Below the pieces are notes generated by a model. It did not search any database. It had not been told where the DNA came from and was given only the letters and a program-made list of their open reading frames with translations. DNA of 64,000 bases from Ricinus communis (Eukaryota; Streptophyta; Magnoliopsida; Malpighiales; Euphorbiaceae): positions 13,444,216-13,508,215 of the forward strand of contig NC_063261.1 of the NCBI RefSeq assembly GCF_019578655.1. The letters run 5' to 3'. The position numbers and the translations under genes were made by a program. Shown here piece after piece: positions 1 to 9,187 of the stretch; positions within the stretch are counted from its first letter, which is position 1; each line of letters begins with the position of its first letter.

Positions 1-127
1 ATTTAATAATATTAATATTTTTATTTAATAATATTAATATTTATTTTTATTTAATATTTAAATTTAAAATGAAATATTCATTTTATTAATTTTAAATATT
101 AATTATTTAGGAATTAAGATTAACGAA

Positions 128-302
128 TTAATGACGAGATTTATTATCATTTTTTGCATGTCTCCGGAAATTTAGAGTAGGTGCAAATTCTCCCAATTTA
201 TGGCCCACCATACGATCTGTTATATAAATAGGTAAATGCTCCTTTTTATTATGGATAGCAATAGTATGGCCGATCATTATGGGTATAATGGTAGATGCCT
301 CG
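128..302 (-). pseudogene. rps19: plastid rps19 3' fragment (nuclear copy)
   Basis: The minus-strand reading frame ends in a natural stop at 128-130 and matches the C-terminal part of plastid ribosomal protein S19. Recognisable blocks are [28 protein letters not shown] and APTLNFR, with the usual KNDN-S-R tail. S19 belongs to the small subunit of the plastid ribosome. Only about 57 residues remain; the N-terminal third is missing because a long-LTR retrotransposon begins at 303, and the 5 bp at 298-302 (CCTCG) are its target-site duplication. The sequence beyond the other end of the element (7413 on) is AT-rich and does not resume rps19, so the copy was already truncated or decayed. A surrounding mosaic of unrelated plastid pieces marks this as a nuclear plastid insertion rather than plastome. 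Confidence 0.9.
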
Positions 303-3111
303 TGTAACACCCGGAATTTTTATATATTTAATAATGAGTTTTTATTTAAGTTAATTTTAGTCTCATTATTATTGGGTTTAATTTAAAATGATTATATTTT
401 GGTTATTCAAATTTTTCCAAATGCATATTTATATAAGTAAAATTATATATTGGAAAATTATGGTAGAATTGTAAAGGATGTGTTTATAAAAGAAATTTGG
501 AAAAATTGATTATTTAATTTAATTGTGTGTTAGGACTAAATTGGAAATTTATTTTGGAATAAGGATTGAAAGTATAATTTTATTTTTATGGGGTTTTAAT
601 GGAAATTTGTGAGTTTGGTATTTTCGTAAATAAATATGTCGGTCAGGGGTATTTTTGTAATTGTGTATTTTCAGTAATTCTAATTTGGCCCAAAATTAAA
701 TAGTTAAGGGCTTAATTGTAAGGCTAAAAAGAAGTTTGGGGGTTAAATTGGAATTCTGCGGGATGAAATTGTAAGTAATTAAGAAAGTTGAGGGACCAAA
801 TTGTAATAAGGAAAAGTTCGGGGGCCTAATGTCGATATTGAAAGAAAAGAAGTCGGGGAAGAAGAAAGGAGGAGAGAGAGTGCGGGAAGAGAGAGAAGGG
901 GCGTTCGCAGGCGTCGGCGGCCGTCGGGCGTGGGCGTTGGCCGGGCGGCGTCTTGTTGGCGGCGCGGCGGCGGCAGCGGCGTGGCGGCCTGTGGCGGTGG
1001 CTTCAGGCCGTTGGCCGAGTTGGGTGGCGATCGGCTCTCTCGTAGGGCTTTCTTTTGGTAGCGGCCTTTGTGGTGGCCGGGAGACGGAAGATCCGGTGGA
1101 GAGAGAAAATGGTGGCGGCCGTGTTTGGGCTTTTCCGGCCCGGAGGATGGATGATCGGAGGATGTATCCCGACTCTCCTCGGCTCAGCTTCGCGATGGCA
1201 CGGTTTCGTGGCAATCGGGCTTCGTTTGCGAATCGGTCGAGATCGTCCGCAAATCTCTCCCGGACGATCGAGTGTCGGATCGGAAAATCGGGCGGGGATC
1301 GTCATCGGTAGCGTCATTGTGAGTCCGATGGTGTGTTCGGATCGTCGATCGGACTCCGGCGGAAGTAGTCGACCGGCGATCGAGCGTCTCGGTAATTTTC
1401 TTTAACTGTTATTTTTAGAAATTCTTGGTTTAATTGTGTCTATTGGGTTATATTGAGTATTTGATGATTTTGTGAGTCATAAATAATTGTCATCCCCGCC
1501 TGTGTTTTGTCTTTGTGTGGCGGAGTCGGAAATAGTGAAGTTTGGGGACCCGACTCCGTTGTTTTAATTGTAAGTATTTGGAGTGTTTTTCCGGCAGTCC
1601 TGGACCCGTCTTTACGGGGGGTAATGTTCGTGTTGTAGGGGAGGTTCACGGATTTTCGGTAGAATTCTCCGAGTCGAGATTCTTAGACAGTCCTGGAATC
1701 TAGACCTAGGATCTATTGTAATTGTTTCATCGTTTTGATAAATTGTTTTCCGTGATTAGATGATCATCATTCGGCTCGCTCCTACCGAGACACCTAAGGC
1801 CGAGCTAGGAGGTCGCCCTAATTCTGTGAGTTAAAGTCATATATCGTTTACGCACGTGTCATGCATAAAATTTGATTTGCTCTGTGAATATTTATTTGCA
1901 ATTTCAATTTTTCATTCAATTATTATTATTATCATTTGCATGATGCTTTTAATTACTATTTAAATATGTTTTTCCTTTATTACCAATTTTAATATTGCAT
2001 GATGACTCGGGATGGGACGGTAGAACATAGGAGTTGGATGAGTGTCCCAAATATAATCCGAGAGAGATAGGGAAAGGGTAAAGAGGTAAAAAATTTTAAG
2101 AAAGAAAGATTAGGACACATACGGTGAGCATCGCTCTCTGGGCTTAGTAGAGTGTGGTTGCCGGAGTAAGGTCCCCGGTCGAGCATTGCTCTCGGGGGCG
2201 GCTTATTTGGAAATTTAAGTGACCGGTGGAGGTAAGGTCCCTGGTCGAGCTTTGCTCTCGGGGCGCCCGATCTTATTGGATTAAGAGAGCCGAATGGCTA
2301 CTAGATTTCTTATTTGGATATTTAAGTGACCGGTGGAGGTAAGGTCCCTGGTCGAGCTTTGCTCTCAGGCTTGATCTTATTGGATAAGAGAGCCAAAAGG
2401 CTAAGGGCCGAGAGTAAGTGGACCGGAGGTAAGGTCCCCGGTCGAGCTTTGCTCTCCGGGGCGCCCGATCTGTTGGAATGAGATGATAGAGTTGAGGTTA
2501 GTTGAGACATAAGTGTTGAAATAATCGAGATTTTAGAGTTGGGATTAGAGTTCTACTGAAGTACTCTGTCCCGTTGCATGTGGAATAAATTTTGTTTAAG
2601 CATGGCATGACACATATGTTTTAACATGACACGTATGGTTCGCGTGATTTATTAATTATTTTAAAATTAAATGAATGTGACATTGAGATATTTGAAACTG
2701 TTTTAGATGTATGATTTTAACTCACTCTCGAGACTGACAGTCTCCATTTATTGTTTTTCAGATTCGTGACCTTAGTTCTCTCGCGACTCTTATTCAAGAA
2801 CTGACTCCTTCATCATCGGGTGATGTATTTGATTTGGTATGTAAATTGGTAAATCTTAGATTCTCCGCAGTAGTAATTAGTATATGTATCAGTTGTAAAT
2901 TTTCTGAGCTTCGGGTCTCGCCTAGTATTTTCTGGTAGACCGAAGTAATTTTGTAAAGTGTAACTATTAAGATAATTTATGGTTTTAATAATATAAATTT
3001 GAGTTGAGATTTGTTTAAATCAGTGAGTGTCAGGCTTACTACGGGTTTCGGTGGCCTTAAGCCTACCCATTCCCTAGTGCCGGTCACGGGCCCACGGGTG
3101 GGGTCGTGACA
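303..3111 (+). repeat. 5' LTR of complete long-LTR element
   Basis: This 2.8-kb LTR has a layered structure. An AT-rich first part (303-820) is followed by a CpG- and GC-rich block (about 850-1400) that opens overlapping frames such as the one at 829-1311. I regard these as composition artefacts because they are not conserved between LTR copies. After another AT-rich stretch come four spaced copies of a GGTAAGGTCCC-GGTCGAGC-TTGCTCTC module (about 2160-2480), and finally a well-conserved 3' end (about 2700-3111) shared by all family copies here. The GC block probably holds promoter or CpG-methylation targets, but no core promoter can be proven by eye. Confidence 0.92.
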
Positions 3112-3115
3112 AAGT

Positions 3116-3127
3116 TGGTATCAGAGC
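3116..3127 (+). other. primer-binding site (tRNA-iMet)
   Basis: TGGTATCAGAGC, the standard plant initiator-methionine tRNA primer site, lies 4 bp after the 5' LTR. It fixes the LTR boundary and the plus orientation of the element. Confidence 0.95.
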
Positions 3128-4590
3128 TTAGGTTTAGATTTCCTTCGACCTAAGTTAGGATTTTTCTTGGTACTGCGGAGTTAGGATCATGTCTGTCTTG
3201 TTGTTTTCATTGACTCCAGTGTTTCAGCCTTCACTGTTAGAGAGTCAGTCTTTCCTTTCTTGTAAGCTTGTCCTTGGTGCTGTGCTGAGAATGTGCCTTG
3301 TAGCGATGGGAGATCCGAAGCGCGATAGACTCGTGCTGTTTCTTCAAGTGATTAGTGCAGTCCGCCTTTAGAAGCTTTGATTGTGGTTTCGATGGTGGGC
3401 ACCGCAGTCAGTTTTAGTGTAGAGCGTGGTTGCAGTCGTGTCATGGACTGCCTCGTCATCGCATCAGGCATCGTCTTATTGAGTAGCGCCGAAAGTAGTG
3501 CCTGGGAAGTCGAGTAGATGTCAGAGCTCTATGGTTGAGTTTTGGTGATTGTAAGAAGCTTAAGAAAGATGGCAGGAGTATTTTCGGACGCTCAGAATCC
3601 AGAGAAACTTAAGCGAACATTATTTATTTTTCTAAGTAGAACAAGTGTTTTAAAATACAATATTGCGCCCAGTCCCGTAAGAATGCATTATGGCATTTCA
3701 CTGTTAGGCATGCATAAATTCATTTTAGGACATGCATCATACATTGTGCATTGCAACCCTTGGTGATAGGGGGCATCATCACCCTGGCGCGCGATATTGT
3801 AGAATTTTATATAAAGAAAAATGGCTAGAGATTTTACGATTTTGTAAAAGTATTTTTCAAGATAATAAAGTTTTTTATCAGTGATGATTATAAAGTAAAT
3901 AAATAAGTAAATTTTTCAAAGTAAATAGTGTTAGCTTGAGAATTCTCTGGATGACGAGCTGAGTTGCCGTGAGAGTAAGTCTGTGGAGCTGTAGGCCCCA
4001 TGTTAGATTATAAGGGAGGCTTTTGGATTTCAGTCAAGGAGGAATCTTGTGTCAGGATGGCATGGGTTGTGTCAGTTGATGCGATCAGATGGATGTTATA
4101 TCGTTGATGATGAGATGTGGATGTTAAGAATTTTCTGCGTGTATAGGGGCGCGTCATTAGGAAGGAAATTTGGTGAGTGGATTTTTGGCAGGATCAGAAT
4201 TGGCCCTTCTTGTGTGGAAACCCTTGGTTTTGTCGGCAGGTTGGTGAGGTGGCATGTAAGTTGGACTTGCCGCCAAGTATTAGTCATGTTCTCTGAGGTT
4301 AAATCCAGTTGTTTGTAAGTCTGAGCTGAGGAAGTGTATTTTCGATCTTTGCTCGTGTTGGACCCTTAGTGAGTGGAAGCAAGTGAAGATTTGGTTTCCG
4401 AGGAGTAGTAAGTGAGGATCATGGATTTTCAGTTCAGTTTTATTTAAGGGTTTTATTGATGAGTCTTGTGGTTTAGTTTAGTTTACCAGGAAAGTTTCCG
4501 AAATAGGAGTTGGAGATGAGAGGTTCCTAATTAGTTTCAGTCTTAGAGTGTAGCCCTTTTCTTTTAAAATTCGAGGTCGAATTTTTTTTT
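3128..4590 (+). other. coding-free internal domain of the long-LTR element
   Basis: This 1.46-kb stretch sits between primer site and polypurine tract. Open frames are short (at most 89 codons, 4049-4318) and show no nucleocapsid zinc knuckle, protease, reverse transcriptase or integrase motifs. There may be a packaging signal or decayed leader, but nothing specific is recognised. The G/T-rich base composition of the second half (3950-4560) resembles the 3' internal region of gypsy elements after pol has been lost. Confidence 0.7.
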
Positions 4591-4603
4591 AAGGGGGGGA
4601 GAA
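4591..4603 (+). other. polypurine tract
   Basis: AAGGGGGGGAGAA directly precedes the 3' LTR and is the expected plus-strand primer for reverse transcription. Confidence 0.92.
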
Positions 4604-7407
4604 TGTAACACCCGGAATTTTTATATATTTAATAATGAGTTTTTATTTAAGTTAATTTTAGTCTCATTATTATTGGGTTTAATTTAAAATGATTATATTT
4701 TGGTTATTCAAATTTTCCAAATGCATATTTATATAAGTAAAATTATATATTGGAAAATTATGGTAGAATTGTAAAGGATGTGTTTATAAAAGAAATTTGG
4801 AAAAATTGATTATTTAATTTAATTGTGTGTTAGGACTAAATTGGAAATTTATTTTGGAATAAGGATTGAAAGTATAATTTTATTTTTATGGGGTTTTAAT
4901 GGAAATTTGTGAGTTTGGTATTTTCGTAAATAAATATGTCGGTCGGGAGTATTTTTGTAATTGTGTATTTTCGGTGAATTCTAATTTGGCCCAAAATTAA
5001 ATAGTTAAGGGCTTAATTGTAAGGCTAAAAAGAAGTTTGGGGGTTAAATTGGAATTCTATGGGATGAAATTGTAAGTAATTAAGAAAGTTGAGGGACCAA
5101 ATTGTAATAAGGAAAAGTTCGGGGGCCTAATGTCGATATTGAAAGAAAAAGAAGTCGGGGAAGAAGAAAGGAGGAGAGAGAGTGCGGCATCGGGAAGAGA
5201 GAAGGGGCGTTGCGGCGGCCGTCGAGGCGTGGGCGTTGGTCGAGGCGTCTTGTTGGCCGGGCGGCAGCGGCTCCGGCTCCGGCGTGGGCGGATTCGCGTG
5301 TGGCTGTTGGCCGAGTTGGGTGGCGATCGGCTCCTCTCGGCGAGGGCTTTCTTTGGTAGCGGCGGCCTTTGTGGTGGCCGGGAGACGGAAGATCCGGTGG
5401 AGAGAGAAAATGGTGGCGTACGTGTTTGGGCTTTTCCGGCCGAGCTCCGGCCGGAGGATGGATGATCGGAGGATGTATCCCGACTCTCCTCGGCTCAAGC
5501 CTTAGCGATGGCACTTGGTTTCGTGGCAATCGGGCTTCGTTCGCGAATCGACGGTCGAGATCGTCCGTAAATCTCTCCGGACGATCGAGTGTCGGATCGG
5601 AAAATCGGGCGGGGATCGTCATCGGTAGCGTCGTTGTGAGTCCGATGGTGTGTTCGGATCGTCGATCGGACTCCGAGTCGGCCGGCGATCGAGCGTCTCG
5701 GTAATTTTCTTTAGCCTGTTATTTTTAGAAATTCTTGGTTTAATTGTGTCTATTGGGTTATATTGAGTATTTGATGATTTTGTGAGTCATAAATAATTGT
5801 CATCGGTTGCATACATGTTTTGTCTTTGTGTGGCGGAGTCGGAAATAGTGAAGTTTGGGGACCCGACTCCGTTGTTTTAATTGTAAGTATTTGGAGTGTT
5901 TTTCTGGCAGGTCCTGGACCCGTCTTTACGGGGGGTAATGTTCGTGTTGTAGGGGAGGTTCAGCCGGATTTTCGGTAGAATTCTCCCGAGTCGAGATTCT
6001 TAGACAGTCAGTCCTAGGAATCTAGACCTAGGATCTATTGTAATTGTTTCATCGTTTTGATAAATTGTTTTCCGTGATTAGATGATCATACATTGGCTCG
6101 CTCCTACCGAGACACCTAAGTCGAGCTAGGAGGTCGCCTAATTCCGTGAGTTAAAGTCATATATCGTTTACGCACGTGTCATGCATAAAATTTGATTTGC
6201 TACTGTGAATATTTATTTGCAATTTCAATTTTTCATTCAATTATTATTATTATCATTTGCATGATGCTTTTAATTACTATTTAAATATGTTTTTCCTTTA
6301 TTACCAATTTTAATATTGCATGATGACTCAGGATGGGACTAGAGAACATAGGAGTTGGATGAGTGTCCCAATATAATCCGAGAGAGATAGGGAAAGGGTA
6401 AAGAGGTAAAAAATTTTAAGAAAGAAAGATTAGGACCTGCCCTGGTCGAGCATCGCTCTCTGGGCTTAGTAGAGTGTGGTTGCCGGAGTAAAGGTCCCTG
6501 GTCGAGCATTGCTCTCAGGCTTATTTGGAAATTTAAGTGACCGGAGGTAAGGTCCTGGTCGAGCTTTGCTCTCGGGGCGCCGATCTTATTGGATTAAGAG
6601 AGCCGAATGGCTACTAGATTTCTTATTTGGATATTTAAGTGACCGGTGGAGGTAAGGTCCCCACGAGCTTTGCTCTCGGGGCGCCAGTCTTATTGGATAA
6701 GAGAGCCAAAAGGCTAAGGCCGAGTAAGTGGACTGGAGGTAAGGTCCCCGGTCGAGCTTTGCTCTCCGGGCGCCGATCTGTTGGAATGAGATGATAGAGT
6801 TGAGGTTAGTTGAGACATAAGTGTTGAAATAATCGAGATTTTAGAGTTGGGATTAGAGTTCTCTTGAAGTACTCATCCCGTTGCATGTGGAATAAATTTT
6901 GTTTAAGCATGGCATGACACATATGTTTTAACATGACACGTATGGTTCGCGTGATTTATTAATTATTTTAAAATTAAATGAATGTGACATTGAGATATTT
7001 GAAACTGTTTTAGATGTATGATTTTAACTCACTCTAGAATCTCCATTTATTGTTTTTCGGATTCGTATAGTTCTCTCGCGACTCTTATTCAGTAACCCGA
7101 CTCCTTCATCATCGGGTGATGTATTTGATTTGGTATGTAAATTGGTAAATCTTAGATTCTCCGCAGTAGTAATTAGTATATGTATCAGTTGTAAATTTTC
7201 TGAGCTTCGGGTCTCGCCTAGTATTTTCTGGTAGACCGAAGTAATTTTGTAAAGTGTAACTATTAAGATAATTTATGGTTTTAATAATATAAATTTGAGT
7301 TGAGATTTGTTTAAATCAGTGAGTGTCAGGCTTACTACGGGTTTCGGTGGCCTTAAGCCTACCCATTCCCTAGTGCCGGTCACGGGCCCACGGGTGGGGT
7401 CGTGACA
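4604..7407 (+). repeat. 3' LTR of complete long-LTR element
   Basis: This is the partner of 303-3111, starting TGTAACACCC and ending GTCGTGACA before the CCTCG duplication. The first ~500 bp and last ~400 bp match the 5' LTR almost base for base. The GC-rich block (about 5190-5500) and the GGTCGAGC module region (about 6430-6780) differ by many small indels. A one-base difference in the first 500 bp (TTTTTCC against TTTTCC near 4713) is typical of the otherwise low divergence. Confidence 0.92.
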
Positions 7408-7412
7408 CCTCG

Positions 7413-7684
7413 CCTCTTTTTTTTATCTCTTATTATATTTATTTTATGCATTAATATTTTTATTAATTTATTCTTTTTACAATTTGTAAAAAAAATTCAA
7501 TTTTATTTACAAATTGTAAAACTTTATTTTAAATTTTATTAATTTTAATATTGAATTTTATTATTTTAATTTTATTATAATATTTAATTGAATAGAATAT
7601 TATAATATTGAATTATAATAAAATAAAATAAAAATAAATAAAAATATTCAATTATATTATAATTATATATATAATTATATATAT

Positions 7685-7730
<46 letters not shown>

Positions 7731-8040
7731 TATAAAATAAAATATTCAATTATATATTTATTTTTAGAATTATTTAATATAGAATATAATTCTAATTTTA
7801 ATTATTTAATATAATTTTTAATTTAATATTTAATAAATAATAAAAATTAAATAAAATATTTATTATTTATGTATATTTATTATACGTATATATATTTATT
7901 TATTAGTTCAAAACAAAACATTAAAAAGAATGGAAATCCTTTTATATATTTTCTATATATTTTCTATATTTTCTATTCTATATTATATATATTTCTATTT
8001 TATATTAGAAATTTATATTCTAAATTATTAGAAATTATAA
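7413..8040. other. AT-rich filler of the plastid-derived mosaic
   Basis: This is almost pure A/T, with short inverted repeats and an (AT)n tract at 7691-7724. No gene is seen. Parts recur at 18.6-18.96 kb: 7907-8046 matches 18585-18726 and 7496-7562 matches 18898-18963. The frame at 7869-8150 is a composition artefact. Confidence 0.7.
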
Positions 8041-8205
8041 ACAATAACGAAATTAGACCTTTTCTCGTGTCATTTCCATTCAAGAGTTCTTATGTGTTTG
8101 TGTTTCCACACCCCTTAAGACCACGAAAATGGACAAATTCCTTTTCTTAGGAACACATACAAGATTCGTCACTACAAAAGGATAATGGTAATCCCACCAT
8201 TAATT
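8041..8205 (+). other. plastid IR-like spacer fragment (ycf2/ycf15 area)
   Basis: A block of normal base composition in AT-rich surroundings, including TTTTCTTAGGAACACATACA and a nearby TTCGTCACTACAAAAGGATA. From memory it matches the conserved spacer downstream of ycf2 in the plastid inverted repeat. The match ends near 8205 in AT filler. The assignment is recollection and needs a plastome alignment. Confidence 0.5.
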
Positions 8206-8324
8206 GTAAATTATAATATATATAATTATATATATAATTATAATATAATTAAATATTTTTATTTATTTTTATTTTATTTTAATAGAATTCAATATTATAA
8301 TATTCTATTCAATTAAATATTATT

Positions 8325-8757
8325 ATGGATATGGATATGGATATGGATAGGCTAAATCTAAAAAGAAGAAATTCGGAATTAGCGCATAAATTCCATTTCT
8401 TTATAAAAATTTTGATTGAAAGGATATACATAGATATCTTTTTAGGTATTATTAATATTCTGAGGATCAATGCACAGCTTTTTGTTGAATAACAAAAAAA
8501 ATTGTTACTAAATGCATTTACAATAATGAAGAAAATAAAAAAAAATTGATAAAACAAACCAAAATACAATTCACTTTATTTCGATTATAAATATAAAAAA
8601 GTCACTTAATAATAGCAATATTGATGTTATTAATAAGAATTCACAGATTCTTTGCGACATATCCTCCTTGTCACAAGCATATGTATTTTACAAATTATCA
8701 CAAATCTAAATTATTAACTTATATAAGTTAAGATCTATCCTTCAATATCATGTATAT
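8325..8757 (+). pseudogene. ycf1: plastid ycf1 fragment (nuclear copy)
   Basis: Plus-strand translation in shifting frames gives ycf1 (TIC214) segments: [12 protein letters not shown] and [20 protein letters not shown] near the start, KTNQNT in the middle, and [14 protein letters not shown] with INLYKLRS near 8660-8750. YCF1 is a subunit of the translocon at the plastid inner envelope. The copy is dead: a stop interrupts after the INAQLFVE segment, frames shift at poly-A runs, and a CAA-to-TAA-type stop sits after KLSQI. At about 8760 it is fused abruptly to rps3, which is not its neighbour in plastomes, showing that the fragments were rejoined in the nucleus or on the way there. Confidence 0.85.
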
Positions 8758-8769
8758 TATCATAAGATT

Positions 8770-8892
8770 AGAGAGGGTAGGGTTCCTCTACAAACCATTC
8801 GGGCTAAAATTGATTATTGTTCATATACAGTTAGAACCATTTATGGGGTATTAGGCATAAAAATTTGGACATTTCTAAACAAAAAAGAATAA
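8770..8892 (+). pseudogene. rps3: plastid rps3 3' end (nuclear copy)
   Basis: An open 40-codon frame with its stop at 8890-8892 encodes the C-terminus of plastid ribosomal protein S3 ([20 protein letters not shown] then [10 protein letters not shown]). It is followed by the rps3-rpl16 spacer and rpl16 exon 1 in the normal plastome order, so 8770 to at least 9187 is one collinear plastid fragment. The last residues (TFLNKKE) differ from the usual ending. The N-terminal four-fifths of the gene are absent. Confidence 0.88.
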
Positions 8893-9053
8893 ACCCTTAC
8901 TTGATTTGTGTTTACATTCTATCTATTGATAAAACAAAAATGACAAACTCTTTGATTCTTTTTTTATATATAAAAAAAAAGAATCAATTCGAATTATATT
9001 TCTATAGGATTGAATAAAATAAAAAATTCGATTGATAATTTGATATAATTGCT

Positions 9054-9187
9054 ATGCTTAGTGTGTGACTCGTTGGTTTTTCGCAAAGTTATCAACCAAT
9101 ATTATCAACTAATCATAATTTTTTTATTAGACCATGGTATTTGATTCACCAAATACATCATTATTGTATACTCTTTCATATCTATGG
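9054..9187 (+). pseudogene. rpl16: plastid rpl16 exon 1 and intron start
   Basis: The 9-bp first exon ATGCTTAGT (9054-9062) is followed at 9063 by GTGTGACTCGTTGG, the conserved 5' end of the plastid rpl16 group II intron; this is the site of the widely used rpl16 intron PCR primer. The gene follows rps3 as in plastomes. The intron is interrupted after 9187 by a solo LTR and resumes at 12026. Exon 2 is not seen in the window, so no L16 protein can be made. Confidence 0.85.

Larger units (their letters stand above)
303..7407 (+). mobile_element. complete non-autonomous long-LTR retrotransposon (LARD-like)
   Basis: This is a full LTR element: 5' LTR 303-3111, primer-binding site 3116-3127, internal region 3112-4603, polypurine tract 4591-4603, 3' LTR 4604-7407. 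It is flanked by a perfect 5-bp target duplication CCTCG (298-302 and 7408-7412). Both LTRs start TGTAACACCC and end GTCGTGACA. The 1.49-kb internal region has no gag or pol reading frame, so the element depends on proteins supplied in trans. The terminal motifs, tRNA-iMet primer site and an AATTCGAGGTCGAA-type lead into a G-rich tract resemble Tekay/Del chromoviruses of Ty3/gypsy; that family assignment is inference. The insertion interrupts the plastid-derived rps19 copy. Outside certain GC-rich patches the two LTRs are almost identical, which suggests a fairly recent insertion. Confidence 0.93.

Noticed and set aside
696..1405. Overlapping frames of up to 172 codons in the GC-rich LTR block (also at 5080-5704, 9920-10374, 14791-15431 and 60060-60675).
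   Set aside because: They occur on both strands and in several frames, change length and sequence between LTR copies, and are Arg/Gly/Ala/Pro-rich as expected of GC-rich non-coding DNA.
7869..8150. A 93-codon frame rich in Tyr, Ile and Phe.
   Set aside because: Low-complexity AT sequence crossing into a plastid spacer; no conserved motif.
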